Assembly: GCA_016932165.1 (NCBI GenBank)
Contig: JAFGDK010000089.1
Coordinates: 1-64,000, forward strand
DNA: 64,000 nucleotides
Source of the DNA: Anaerolineales bacterium
GTDB lineage: Bacteria > Chloroflexota > Anaerolineae > Anaerolineales > UBA11579
Direction: 5' to 3'
Both the position numbers and the translations under genes were made by a program. Of this stretch, positions 26,066-35,017 are shown in pieces (the stretch's first letter is position 1; the number at the start of each line of letters is the position of its first letter). Under the pieces are notes generated by a model. That model did no database searches. It was not told the DNA's origin and saw nothing but the letters and a program-made list of their open reading frames with translations.

Positions 26066-27010
26066 ATGGCAAAAGAATTAGCGATTGAAATCAAAGACCT
26101 GCACAGGTATTACCAAGATATCAAGGCCGTGCAGGGTGTTTCGCTTCAAATTGAAGCCGGCACAGTCTTCAGCCTGCTGGGGCCAAATGGCGCTGGCAAG
26201 TCCACCACCATCTCGGTGATCTCGGGGCTCTTGCGCCCCACGGAAGGGGATGCTGAGATTTTCGGCAAATCGATCATTAGCCAAGCCAATCAGGCCAAGC
26301 AGCATATCGGCGTGGTGCCCCAGGAAGTAGCCCTTTATCAAGACCTCACCGGCCGTGAGAACCTGGCTTTCTGGGGCAAGATGTACGGCCTGCGCGGCGC
26401 AAAGCTGGAAGCACGCATCGGCGAGATACTCGAGATAATCGAGCTGACAGACCGGCAAAAGGACAAGGTGGAAAAATATTCCGGCGGGATGAAACGCCGG
26501 CTGAACATCGGTGTCGCCCTGCTGCACCAGCCGGATATCGTCATCATGGATGAGCCCACCGTGGGGATTGATCCCCAAAGCCGCCGTAAGATCCTCGAAA
26601 GCGTCAAAGCTCTCAATGAGCAGGGCATGACTGTGCTGTACACCACCCATTACATGGAAGAAGCCCAAGAACTATCTGACCGGATTGCAATCATGGATCA
26701 CGGCAAAGTGATCGCTGAGGGAACCCACAACGAGCTGGTTCGGATTGTGGGCGAGTTAGACCGGGTGGAATTGACCTTTGGGGCCGAGATCGACGGAAAG
26801 CTTGACAACTGGTCTCAACTCCCCGGCATAAAATCTGTTACCACCGATACAACCGCGGCCGCCTTGCTGGTGGATGACAGCGACCAGGCACTGCCGCACC
26901 TGTTCGAAGCAGCAGCTCGCGATCACCTCAAGATCATATCGGTTGCTGTGTACGAGCCCAACCTGGAAACTGTCTTCCTGCACCTCACCGGCCGCGCCCT
27001 GCGCGAGTAA
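26066..27010 (+). CDS. ABC exporter ATP-binding protein (LnrL-like)
   Basis: I start at the ATG at 26066 (314 residues), which has TTGGAG at a good distance; the track begins four codons earlier at TTG. Walker A GPNGAGKST, signature YSGGMKRRLN, Walker B IVIMDEPTVGIDP and the switch histidine in TTHYMEEAQ are intact, and a C-terminal accessory domain of about 95 residues follows. It powers the two membrane subunits encoded immediately downstream. The order ATPase, permease, permease with a divergent kinase and regulator matches Bacillus LnrJK-LnrLMN, which exports or detoxifies membrane-active polyenes. Confidence 0.94.
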   Translation: MAKELAIEIKDLHRYYQDIKAVQGVSLQIEAGTVFSLLGPNGAGKSTTISVISGLLRPTEGDAEIFGKSIISQANQAKQHIGVVPQEVALYQDLTGRENLAFWGKMYGLRGAKLEARIGEILEIIELTDRQKDKVEKYSGGMKRRLNIGVALLHQPDIVIMDEPTVGIDPQSRRKILESVKALNEQGMTVLYTTHYMEEAQELSDRIAIMDHGKVIAEGTHNELVRIVGELDRVELTFGAEIDGKLDNWSQLPGIKSVTTDTTAAALLVDDSDQALPHLFEAAARDHLKIISVAVYEPNLETVFLHLTGRALRE

Positions 27011-27019
27011 GGAGCCGAG

Positions 27020-28264
27020 ATGAAAGCGTTAGATATTGCGATCAAAGACCTGAGGCAGTCCTTCCGCAGCTTTTTTGCGATTGCCTTCATGTTCGTTCTC
27101 CCGATCCTGATCACCGGGCTGTTCGCGTTTATATTTGGGGGCGGAAGCGAGGAATCTGAAATCAGCTTTGAGCCCATCCCGGTGCAGGTCTACAATCAGG
27201 ATAGAGGCGAATTCGGTGAAATACTGCTGACTATCTGGGGGAGTGATGCCTTTTCGGACTTGATCGCTCTTACCGTGGCGGAAGATGAAGCCGGTGCCCG
27301 GCAGGCAGTCGATGAAAAGCAAGCCGAGGTGGCGATCCTCCTCCCGGCCGAGTTCACTGAAACCGTGGTCAACCCTGGCAGATACACCGGGATTGAACTT
27401 TATCAGGACCCCACCTTGACCTTGGGCCCAGGGATCATGAAATCGCTGGTCACGCAGTTTGTGGATGCGCTCAATGGCTCCAATATCACCGCCATGGTTG
27501 CCAATCAACAGGCAGGGGAACGCGGCTACACTCTGACACAGGAGCAAAATGAAGCCCTTTCGCTGGCTTATTATTCTGCTGTCAGCGCCAGTGCTCAGCA
27601 AGGCACCTTGGTTAACCTGGAATCCCCCGGCGGCGAGCAGCAGGAAGAGAATGCCGGTATAAAATCGATCCTCGGCTTCATCATGGGGGGCATGATGATC
27701 TTCTATGCCTATTTCACCGGGGCGTATGCCAGCAATACCATCCTGACAGAGGAAGAGAACGGCACCCTGGAGAGACTGTTCGGGACGGCTACCGCGCCGC
27801 ACGTGATCATCACCGGCAAGCTGCTGGCCGCCGCCCTGATGATCTTTGTCCAGCTGGTTGTGCTGACTGCTTTTGGGCGGCTGGTTTTCGGGATCCAATG
27901 GGGAGCGCTGGGGCTGCTGCTGGTCTTCGTGCTGGTCACCACCATCGGGGCGGCCTCCTTTGGGATGTTTGCCATCTCCCTGGCAAAGGACCGGAAGCAG
28001 GCTGGCGTGATCATGGGCGCGGGAATCACCGTGACCGGGATGCTGGGGATGTCAGGCACGTTCATGCTCTCTTCGCCCACGCCAAACGCGGCGATTGACA
28101 GGATCACCCTGCTTGTCCCCCAGGGATGGGCTAACCGGGCGCTGCTCGCCATCATGGAGGGGCTGTCGCCTGAGCGTATCTGGCTCAGCATCCTGGGGCT
28201 GCTGGTTTACAGCGCCGTTCTGGTGGTGCTTGGTTTTGTCCGCTTCCAAAAACGCTTCGCATAG
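27020..28264 (+). CDS. ABC-2 permease, first subunit (LnrM-like)
   Basis: A 414-residue permease of the ABC-2 membrane family. One transmembrane segment at about 17-40 is followed by a large extracytoplasmic domain (about 45-210) and then five or six segments (from about 218 on), with the typical TEEENGTLERLFGTATAPHVIITGKLLA element between. It lies 9 nt after the ATPase gene, with GGAG before its ATG, and 9 nt before the second permease gene. The two permeases probably form a heterodimer. Confidence 0.9.
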   Translation: MKALDIAIKDLRQSFRSFFAIAFMFVLPILITGLFAFIFGGGSEESEISFEPIPVQVYNQDRGEFGEILLTIWGSDAFSDLIALTVAEDEAGARQAVDEKQAEVAILLPAEFTETVVNPGRYTGIELYQDPTLTLGPGIMKSLVTQFVDALNGSNITAMVANQQAGERGYTLTQEQNEALSLAYYSAVSASAQQGTLVNLESPGGEQQEENAGIKSILGFIMGGMMIFYAYFTGAYASNTILTEEENGTLERLFGTATAPHVIITGKLLAAALMIFVQLVVLTAFGRLVFGIQWGALGLLLVFVLVTTIGAASFGMFAISLAKDRKQAGVIMGAGITVTGMLGMSGTFMLSSPTPNAAIDRITLLVPQGWANRALLAIMEGLSPERIWLSILGLLVYSAVLVVLGFVRFQKRFA

Positions 28265-28273
28265 GAGATTGAC

Positions 28274-29500
28274 ATGCGTATCTACCATCTTGCACTAAAA
28301 GACTTGAAACAACTTTTCAAATCCTGGCAGACAGCTTTCTTCCTGCTGCTGATGCCGATCGCGTTCACCTTGCTTTTCGGGTTTATCTTCGGAGGGATTG
28401 GCGGTGATGCGGAAGATCCCCGCCTTTTGATTGGGGTGATGGACCTGGACAAAAGCGAACACAGCCAGGCCTTGATCCAGATGCTGGAGGAATCAGAAAC
28501 CTTGCGGCCGATCATCAATGCGGATTACACCGCAGAGACCTACCGAAAACAGGTCGAGATCGGTGACCTGCATGCGGCTTTGGTGCTTCCTGCTGGCTTT
28601 GGCGAAGCCCTCACTGCCGGGGAACCGCTGCCGTTGACGGTTGTTGCCGATCAAAAAGCTATGGTGGCAAACCAGGCGGTCCGCGCAGATTTGGCAACCA
28701 TCTACTCACGCCTCTTTGGGATCGTACTGAGCGCCTCCCTCAGCCAGGAGACCTTCCAGCAGATCGCAGCCCTCTCTCCCGAGGAGCAGGATGCATATTA
28801 TCAGCAAGCTCTGGAACTGGCTTCATCCTTATGGGAATCGCCCCCTGTAACCGTGCTGAGCAGCTATACTGGCGCTGAATCGGAAGCGCAGGCTGATGCC
28901 CTGGAGCAGAACGCCTTTATCCACTCCTCACCAGGGATGATGGCTCAATTTGCCATTGCCGGGTTGATCGGTTCCGCCGAGATCCTGGTTGCCGAGCGCA
29001 AGTCACGCGCCCTCTCGCGCATGCTGACAACTGGATTCCCGCGCATGGGCATTCTGGTTGGGCATTTCCTGGCGATGAGTGCGGTCATTGTCCTGCAGCT
29101 GCTGGTGCTGGCGGTATTTGGCCAGCTTTTCCTCGATCTGCCGTACTTCGACAGACCAACTGCCACTCTGTTGCTGATCGTGGTCTCGGCGATGGTCAAC
29201 GGCGCGCTTGGCCTGTTGATCGGAGCGCTGGCAAAGTCGTCTGATACAGCGGTGGTCTTCGCTCTGGTGCCGATGTTTGTGTTTTCTGGCCTGGGTGGGG
29301 CATGGACGCCGCTGGAATATACCAGCAAGTCGGTACAGTTTGTTGCCCACTTCACCCCGGTGGCTTGGATGATGGATGGTTTCAAGGACATCCTCGCCCG
29401 CGGTGCAGGGTTGGAGACAGTCTGGCTGCCGGTGGTTGTGCTGCTTGGATTTACGGCATTGTTCTTCTCCCTAGGTGCCTGGCGCTTCAAGTTTGAGTAG
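28274..29500 (+). CDS. ABC-2 permease, second subunit (LnrN-like)
   Basis: A 408-residue paralogue of the preceding permease with the same plan: one N-terminal segment, a large outer domain (about 45-215), and a C-terminal membrane domain with five or six segments. The conserved cytosolic element ERKSRALSRMLTTGFPRMGILVGHFLAM is present. Together with the ATPase and first permease it forms a complete exporter. A 16-bp perfect hairpin 68 bp after the stop ends the operon. Confidence 0.9.
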   Translation: MRIYHLALKDLKQLFKSWQTAFFLLLMPIAFTLLFGFIFGGIGGDAEDPRLLIGVMDLDKSEHSQALIQMLEESETLRPIINADYTAETYRKQVEIGDLHAALVLPAGFGEALTAGEPLPLTVVADQKAMVANQAVRADLATIYSRLFGIVLSASLSQETFQQIAALSPEEQDAYYQQALELASSLWESPPVTVLSSYTGAESEAQADALEQNAFIHSSPGMMAQFAIAGLIGSAEILVAERKSRALSRMLTTGFPRMGILVGHFLAMSAVIVLQLLVLAVFGQLFLDLPYFDRPTATLLLIVVSAMVNGALGLLIGALAKSSDTAVVFALVPMFVFSGLGGAWTPLEYTSKSVQFVAHFTPVAWMMDGFKDILARGAGLETVWLPVVVLLGFTALFFSLGAWRFKFE

Positions 29501-29567
29501 ATTAGTGATTGGTGAACGGGGATAGGGGGGAGAAGCAGGTATCTAGATACCAAAACCATTCTTGGCT

Positions 29568-29610
29568 GAGGGTTCTCGATTGCCTAGCAATCGAGAACCC
29601 TCGTTTGTTC
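29568..29610 (+). terminator. Terminator of the ABC operon
   Basis: GAGGGTTCTCGATTGC pairs perfectly (16 bp) with its complement across CTA and is followed by GTTTGTTC. The outer part, GAGGGTTCTC, recurs in the intergenic hairpin at 47604-47647. Confidence 0.8.
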
Positions 29611-29719
29611 CAAGATCTTGATAATCCCCGCTTGTTCTGGTTTAGCAGCATTTTTACACTTGATTTATAATGGTGCTATCAATCAAAGCAGGATGGAATA
29701 AAGAATAAGGACAGCGCTC

Positions 29720-30604
29720 ATGTCTAATCATGATGCTCAATTGAACCAGGAAGCAACAGAACCCAAGCCAATCGGATATCGGCAGTTGGTGCGCGCCTTC
29801 CGGGAACTGCCAATTCCTCCAGGCAGGCCGGTGCTTGTGCATAGTTCTCTAAGTGCCTTCGGTGAGGTGTTGGGGGGTGCAGAAACAGTCGCCGGTGCCC
29901 TGGCTGAAGTTTTCAATTCAATCGTTGTGCCAACCTTTACCTATAAAACTCTGGTGATCCCAGAATCAGGCCCGCCGGACAATGCGATCACCTACGGCAG
30001 CCAGGCAGATATGAACAAAATGGCCGAATTCTTTTACCCGGATATGCCCGCAGATAAGTTGATGGGTGTTGTGGCTGAGACGGTCCGCAGGCATCCCGAA
30101 GCTCACCGCTCCGGCCATCCAGTGATGTCCTTTGCCGGGCTAAATGCCCGCCAGTACTTAGAGAAACAGCTTCTAACAGAACCTCTGGCTCCGATTGCCG
30201 CTATGTATGACCGGGGCGGCTGGGTGTTGCTGTTGGGCGTGGATCATACTGCCAATACCAGCATCCACCTTGGTGAGCGGCTGGCAGGGCGGAAAATGTA
30301 CACCCGTTGGGCCTTGATGAGTGATCTGATCGTCACCTGTACCAATACCCCCTATTGCTCCGATGGGTTCAACGCGATTGCACCGTTGATCGATCCTTTT
30401 GTTGACAAGGCCAGGATAGGGAAGGCTGAAGTCCAGGCCATGCCGCTCCACGAGCTGATCGAAACTACTCGTCAGCTGATACAAGCCGATCAAACGGCGC
30501 TGCTGTGCAGCCGCACCGATTGCCCCTCCTGCAACACAGTTCGCCGGTTGGTGATCAGGCTGAAGAACGGTATCGTTCCCCCAACAGTCAATTCCCATGG
30601 ATAA
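29720..30604 (+). CDS. AAC(3)-family N-acetyltransferase
   Basis: A 294-residue protein of the aminoglycoside 3-N-acetyltransferase family. VLVHSSLSAFGEVLGGAETVAGAL (about 37-60) is the hallmark N-terminal motif, VPTFTYKT follows, and HPVMSFAGLNA and GWVLLLGVDHTANTSIHLGE match the later conserved blocks. Family members range from true antibiotic-modifying enzymes to YokD-like proteins with unknown acceptors, so resistance should not be assumed. The extra C terminus has a cysteine cluster (CSRTDCPSC) that is unusual. It overlaps the next gene by 8 nt. Confidence 0.88.
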   Translation: MSNHDAQLNQEATEPKPIGYRQLVRAFRELPIPPGRPVLVHSSLSAFGEVLGGAETVAGALAEVFNSIVVPTFTYKTLVIPESGPPDNAITYGSQADMNKMAEFFYPDMPADKLMGVVAETVRRHPEAHRSGHPVMSFAGLNARQYLEKQLLTEPLAPIAAMYDRGGWVLLLGVDHTANTSIHLGERLAGRKMYTRWALMSDLIVTCTNTPYCSDGFNAIAPLIDPFVDKARIGKAEVQAMPLHELIETTRQLIQADQTALLCSRTDCPSCNTVRRLVIRLKNGIVPPTVNSHG

Positions 30605-32078
30605 ACCTCCATCAGATAAACACCTGCCCAGGAAGGTAGATCCTTCGACTCTGAGCTTCAAGGGAAAAATCGCTTATTACTTTTCGCGCGCCAAGCTGCA
30701 GCTAAAATTCCATGCACGCCGGTTGATGCCGCCAGTGACCAAAAACCGGGTGGCGGATGTGCAGATGCAGCTGCGCGAGTCTTCCACGCCATCCTTTGAT
30801 TATTTTGTACTGGTGGTCCTTTCTACGATGATCGCCACTTTTGGCTTACTGATCGATTCAGCCGCCACAATCATCGGGGCAATGCTGGTAGCCCCGCTGA
30901 TGTCGCCGATCCTGGGGATCGGCCTGGCCTCGATCCGAGGCGATACTACCTTGCTGCGGGACGCTGTGGCAGCATTGCTGAGAGGCGCGCTATTGGCGGT
31001 AGCGCTTTCTGCGTTTATCACCTGGGTTAATACCCTGCTGCCGTTTGTCTCCATGCAAGACCTGTCGGCAGAAGTGCTTTCCCGCACCCGTCCCACCCCG
31101 ATTGACCTGGGGGTGGCGATGGCAGGCGGGTTGGCGGCCACCTTTGCCCTGGTGCAGCCCCATCTCTCGGCTGCCCTGCCGGGTGTGGCGATTGCCACTG
31201 CTCTGATGCCGCCGCTGTGTGTGATCGGGGTAGGGATTGCCCTGGGCGACTGGGAGGTGGCCCAGGGGGCATTGCTGCTCTTTATGACCAACGCGGTGAC
31301 AATTGCAGCTTCTTCTATCTTTCTCTTCTACGTCACTGGCTTCAGTCTTGGTCGCAAGGAAAATGGACATCTGATCCCGCGCAGCCTGCAGATTTCCATT
31401 ATTTCGATGGTCATCCTGCTGGCTCCGCTGGGCTGGCAGAGCTATGTATTTGTGCGCGATGCAGGAGTTACCCGTCAGATCAACCAGGTGGTGGTGGAAG
31501 AGGTGGAGAAGATCGGCGCCAGCCTGGACAAATTCTCATGGAATGAAGATACTGTCAACGATATCCTTGTCATGGAACTGACTTTGCTGGTGCCCGAATC
31601 ACTCAACTATCGGAACAGTGTTGAATTGCAAGATGCGATCGCCCGCCGGCTGCAGCGCACTGTGCAGCTAAAGATCAATCAAGTCAATGTGGCTCAACTT
31701 GACCCGCTGGTACCGCCCACTTTCACACCCACGGCGCGTGTACTTCCCACTTCAACCCCCACCGCCACCGCTACGGCTACCGCTACGGCCACCCTCACGC
31801 CCACCCCGACTGCCACTGTCACCCCCACCCCCACAGCCACATTCACCCCAACTCCGCAGACCGCCATGCTGGCAAGCAGCAATTACCAGATCAAACTGCT
31901 GCTCTATCCCAATGGCCCTGAAATCGGCACCATCCGGCGCAATCAGCCTTTCACAGTGCTATACCAATCACAGATCGTGGATGGATGGGTATGGATCGAG
32001 GTGAGAGACCAGGAAGGGCGGGTTGGCTGGATCCCTGAATTTCAAATGGACATTATCACCTCCACCCCCGAACCGTGA
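30597..32078 (+). CDS. DUF389 membrane protein with SH3-like C-terminal domain
   Basis: A 493-residue protein. A DUF389 (TIGR00341-like) membrane domain spans about residues 55-285 with six segments, including STMIATFGLLIDSAATIIGAMLVAPLMSPILGIG, the most conserved block. A soluble part (about 290-380) is followed by a Thr/Pro/Ala linker of about 34 residues and an SH3b-like domain (about 425-485: GTIRRNQPFTVLYQS, DGWVWIEVRDQEGRVGWIPE). The SH3b would lie outside the cell and could bind peptidoglycan. Its ATG overlaps the acetyltransferase stop, so the two are coupled. Confidence 0.85.
   Translation: MDKPPSDKHLPRKVDPSTLSFKGKIAYYFSRAKLQLKFHARRLMPPVTKNRVADVQMQLRESSTPSFDYFVLVVLSTMIATFGLLIDSAATIIGAMLVAPLMSPILGIGLASIRGDTTLLRDAVAALLRGALLAVALSAFITWVNTLLPFVSMQDLSAEVLSRTRPTPIDLGVAMAGGLAATFALVQPHLSAALPGVAIATALMPPLCVIGVGIALGDWEVAQGALLLFMTNAVTIAASSIFLFYVTGFSLGRKENGHLIPRSLQISIISMVILLAPLGWQSYVFVRDAGVTRQINQVVVEEVEKIGASLDKFSWNEDTVNDILVMELTLLVPESLNYRNSVELQDAIARRLQRTVQLKINQVNVAQLDPLVPPTFTPTARVLPTSTPTATATATATATLTPTPTATVTPTPTATFTPTPQTAMLASSNYQIKLLLYPNGPEIGTIRRNQPFTVLYQSQIVDGWVWIEVRDQEGRVGWIPEFQMDIITSTPEP
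31755..31857 (+). repeat. Low-complexity Thr-Pro-Ala coding repeat
   Basis: In-frame ACC/CCC/GCC triplets encode a run of TPTATA and TPTP units. It is an extracytoplasmic linker between the DUF389 part and the SH3-like domain. Similar linkers occur in other lipoproteins of the window, and such triplet runs can vary in length between strains. Confidence 0.8.
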
Positions 32079-32099
32079 TTCAAACAAATCTCTTACAGG

Positions 32100-32135
32100 T
32101 TGATATCAATCCACTTACGATCAGAATGTTATAAT
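32100..32135 (+). promoter_or_regulatory. clpC promoter region
   Basis: An extended -10 (TG, one base, TATAAT at 32130-32135) lies about 118 bp before clpC. A 10-bp palindrome TTGATATCAA (32100-32109) lies where a regulator might bind. No CIRCE or CtsR-type site is seen. The leader of about 110 nt holds a short AAGGC/GCCTT hairpin. Confidence 0.5.
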
Positions 32136-32252
32136 TTTTTCTGACCTTAGTTACAGTCAAAGGCTGATTGATGGCCTTAAATCTACAACTGATCTATTAA
32201 AAAAGCGAAGAAAACCATTCAGAAAAGGAAATCCTGAAAAAGGACCAAGACC

Positions 32253-34718
32253 ATGATGAGATTTGACCGATTTACAGAGCGCGCCCAGGAAGTAGCCCAG
32301 CGCGCGGCTGAAATCATTCAACGTTACGGACATAACCAGATCGATACTGAACATATCCTCCTTTCGCTGATCGAACAGCCTGATGGGGTGATTTCCCAAC
32401 TGCTGGAGATCATGAGTGTGGATGGCGATATGCTCAGTGAGCGGCTGGATTACATCCTCAAGACCAGCCCGAAAGCCAATATCTACGGCGGCGGAGGCCA
32501 GGGGCAGATCTTTATCACCCCGCGGGTTAAGCGGATCATTGACCTGGCAAATGAGGAGGCTAACCGCCTTAAGGACGACTATATCTCCACCGAGCATATC
32601 TTCCTTGCGATCCTCAGCGAGCGCAGCACCAACGCCGCCAGTCTGCTGGCTGGCGCCGGGGTGACCAAAGACCGCGTCCTGGATGCGATCAACCAGCTGC
32701 GCGGTGGTCAGCGGGTGACCGACCCGCAGGCTGAGACCCGCTATCGCACACTGGAGAAATACTCCCGAGACCTCACCCAGATGGCGCGTGAAGGCAAACT
32801 TGACCCGGTGATCGGGCGCGATGCCGAAATCTTGCGCGTGATTCAGATTCTCTCCCGGCGCACCAAGAACAACCCGGTGCTGATCGGTGAGGCCGGTGTA
32901 GGAAAGACCGCCATCGTGGAAGGTCTGGCCCAGCAGATTGCTTCGAATGATGTCCCTGAGATCCTCAGCGGGAAGAAGGTTATCTCGCTGGACCTGAGTG
33001 CGATGATCGCTGGATCTCGATTCCGCGGTGAATTTGAGGAACGTCTCAAAGCGGCAATTGAAGAAGTCCAGCGCGCTGAAGGAGAGATCATCCTCTTCAT
33101 TGACGAGCTGCATACCGTTGTGGGTGCGGGTGCTGCTCAGGGGGCAATGGATGCCTCCAATATGCTCAAACCGGCCCTGGCGCGCGGCGAACTGCAGGCT
33201 GTCGGCGCCACCACTCTGGATGAGTACCAGAAACACATTGAAAAGGACTCTGCCCTGGAACGCCGCTTTGCCCCCGTCTACGTGGAAGAGCCGAGTGAAG
33301 AAGATACCATTCTCATGCTGCATGGGCTGCGCGATCGTTATGAGGCCCATCACAAGGTAAGATTCTCAGACGAAGCCCTTGAAGCGGCGGTAAAGCTCTC
33401 TTCCCGCTACCTTACTGACCGCCGTCTGCCGGATAAGGCGATCGACTTGATGGATGAAGCCGCAGCCAAACTGCGGATAGCGCTATTCTCGCTGCCGGAT
33501 AATCTTAAGGAACTGAAACAGGACTTGGACCGCACCCTGGCTGAGGAGGAACAAGCTGGTCTGGAACGTGATTATGAGCGTGCCGCCCAGAAAAAAGCCG
33601 AACGCCTGAGAATGCAGGATGAATACCAGCAGCAGCGCTCAAAATGGGAGGCAGAACACGAGCTGGACGAAGTCGTCGATGAGAATGATGTAGCCGATGT
33701 GCTTGCCCAGTGGACTGGCATCCCGGTCAGTCAGATGATGGAGACTGAGGCTGAGAAGCTGCTCAAGATGGAAGACCGCCTGCATGAGCGTATTATTGGG
33801 CAGGATGAAGCCATCTCAGCGGTTTCAGATGCCATCCGCCGCTCGAGATCTGGTCTGAAAGACCCCAAGCGCCCAATTGGCTCGTTCATTTTCATTGGTC
33901 CCTCTGGTGTGGGCAAGACCGAGCTGGCCAAAGCGCTGGCTGAGTTTATGTTCGATGATGAAGATGCCCTGGTGCGTATCGACATGAGCGAATACCGTGA
34001 GCAGCACACTGTCTCGCGCCTGTTTGGCGCTCCTCCCGGATATGTGGGCTACGAAGAGGGCGGCCAGCTGACCGAAGCTGTGCGCCGCCGCCCCTACCGG
34101 GTGGTGCTGTTTGACGAGATCGAAAAAGCCCATCCTGAGGTGTGGAATGCGCTGCTCCAGATATTGGATGACGGCCGCCTCACTGATGGAAAGGGTCGTG
34201 TGGTCAACTTCCGCAACACGGTACTGATCATGACCAGCAACCTGGGGACTGAATTTGTACGGAAATCTGGTTCCCTCGGGTTCTTGCAGCCTGGTGACAA
34301 CAATGAGGACCGCGAGGCACATAAGAAGATCGAGAAAGCTCTCAAAGACACCTTCCGCCCTGAGTTCCTCAACCGGATTGACGAGATCATTACCTTCTCG
34401 CAGCTCAGCCTGGAGGATATGCAGGAGATCGTCAAGCTGCAGATGGGCGAGATCCACGAACGGCTTGCCGATCACGGCCTGGAAGTGACCCTGACTGATG
34501 AAGCCAGTAAATGGCTGGCTGATCAGGGCTATGATCCGGACTTTGGCGCCCGTCCATTGAAGCGTGCCCTGCAGAAATTCATCGAAAGCCCGCTCTCGAT
34601 CAAAATCCTGGAGGGTGAGTTCTCCGCTGGAGATATTGTCGAGGTTGGTGTGGATGAGGAAGGTGAGGAAATAACTTTTACGTTGAAGGGGAAGAAGAAA
34701 AAATCACCAAGTGAATAG
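32253..34718 (+). CDS. clpC: ClpC-type AAA+ unfoldase
   Basis: An 821-residue Hsp100 ATPase that unfolds proteins, usually for the ClpP protease. The N-terminal repeat domain ([16 protein letters not shown], about 1-145), AAA-1 with Walker A GEAGVGKT and Walker B LFIDELH, a short M-type coiled coil (about 410-470, with a UVR-like segment), and AAA-2 with Walker A GPSGVGKT and [13 protein letters not shown] follow in order. The short middle region is ClpC rather than ClpB. LGF in [10 protein letters not shown] is at the place of the ClpP-docking loop, so it probably works with ClpP, which is encoded outside the window. Confidence 0.95.
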   Translation: MMRFDRFTERAQEVAQRAAEIIQRYGHNQIDTEHILLSLIEQPDGVISQLLEIMSVDGDMLSERLDYILKTSPKANIYGGGGQGQIFITPRVKRIIDLANEEANRLKDDYISTEHIFLAILSERSTNAASLLAGAGVTKDRVLDAINQLRGGQRVTDPQAETRYRTLEKYSRDLTQMAREGKLDPVIGRDAEILRVIQILSRRTKNNPVLIGEAGVGKTAIVEGLAQQIASNDVPEILSGKKVISLDLSAMIAGSRFRGEFEERLKAAIEEVQRAEGEIILFIDELHTVVGAGAAQGAMDASNMLKPALARGELQAVGATTLDEYQKHIEKDSALERRFAPVYVEEPSEEDTILMLHGLRDRYEAHHKVRFSDEALEAAVKLSSRYLTDRRLPDKAIDLMDEAAAKLRIALFSLPDNLKELKQDLDRTLAEEEQAGLERDYERAAQKKAERLRMQDEYQQQRSKWEAEHELDEVVDENDVADVLAQWTGIPVSQMMETEAEKLLKMEDRLHERIIGQDEAISAVSDAIRRSRSGLKDPKRPIGSFIFIGPSGVGKTELAKALAEFMFDDEDALVRIDMSEYREQHTVSRLFGAPPGYVGYEEGGQLTEAVRRRPYRVVLFDEIEKAHPEVWNALLQILDDGRLTDGKGRVVNFRNTVLIMTSNLGTEFVRKSGSLGFLQPGDNNEDREAHKKIEKALKDTFRPEFLNRIDEIITFSQLSLEDMQEIVKLQMGEIHERLADHGLEVTLTDEASKWLADQGYDPDFGARPLKRALQKFIESPLSIKILEGEFSAGDIVEVGVDEEGEEITFTLKGKKKKSPSE

Positions 34719-34755
34719 AAGCTGCTTGATGATTGGGAAAATCAACAAACAGTGA

Positions 34756-34787
34756 ACAGGCATCTGATGATTTCGGGTGCCTGTTTT
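34756..34787 (+). terminator. Terminator of clpC
   Basis: ACAGGCA and TGCCTGT pair around a 15-nt loop and are followed by TTT. It is 38 bp after the clpC stop. Confidence 0.75.
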
Positions 34788-34792
34788 GGTTC

Positions 34793-34848
34793 CCCTTCCC
34801 CGGCAAACTTGCAACCGCGAACTCATCAACACAGTTGCCGGGGAAGGG
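34793..34848. repeat. Long-loop inverted repeat
   Basis: CCCTTCCCCGGCAA is inverted perfectly as TTGCCGGGGAAGGG with 28 nt between. It lies right after the clpC terminator. It could be a second terminator-like structure or a degraded repeat element; no T-tract follows. Confidence 0.65.
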
Positions 34849-34979
34849 AGCAGGGGGTTGGGAAGTTTTTTATCATCGCTGACAATTCCTTAGCTTTTCC
34901 AATCGCAATATTAAATTCCTAACTTTGAGAAAGCCATGCTAGGCAACCAATCATAAACCACAATTTTCTAAACAACCGT

Positions 34980-35000
34980 TATAATTAGATTGTGCAATCT
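34980..35000 (+). promoter_or_regulatory. -10 box and operator-like palindrome before first cytochrome
   Basis: TATAAT (34980-34985) is followed after one base by AGATTG-TG-CAATCT (34987-35000), a 14-bp inverted repeat that would cover the transcription start. The -35 region is poor. A regulator bound here would block or modulate transcription. Confidence 0.5.
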
Positions 35001-35017
35001 ATCACATGGAGAACTAT

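Noticed and set aside
29720-30604. AAC(3)-family gene as evidence of an acquired resistance island
   Set aside because: There is no mobile element, integron or base-composition change, and the gene is translationally coupled to a chromosomal DUF389 gene.
31694-31882. Valine/glycine-rich minus-strand ORF
   Set aside because: It is the reverse reading of the Thr/Pro/Ala-coding repeat in the DUF389 gene.
32157-33353. 398-residue minus-strand ORF covering the 5' part of clpC
   Set aside because: Antisense shadow of ClpC, whose N-domain and first AAA motif lie in the plus frame.
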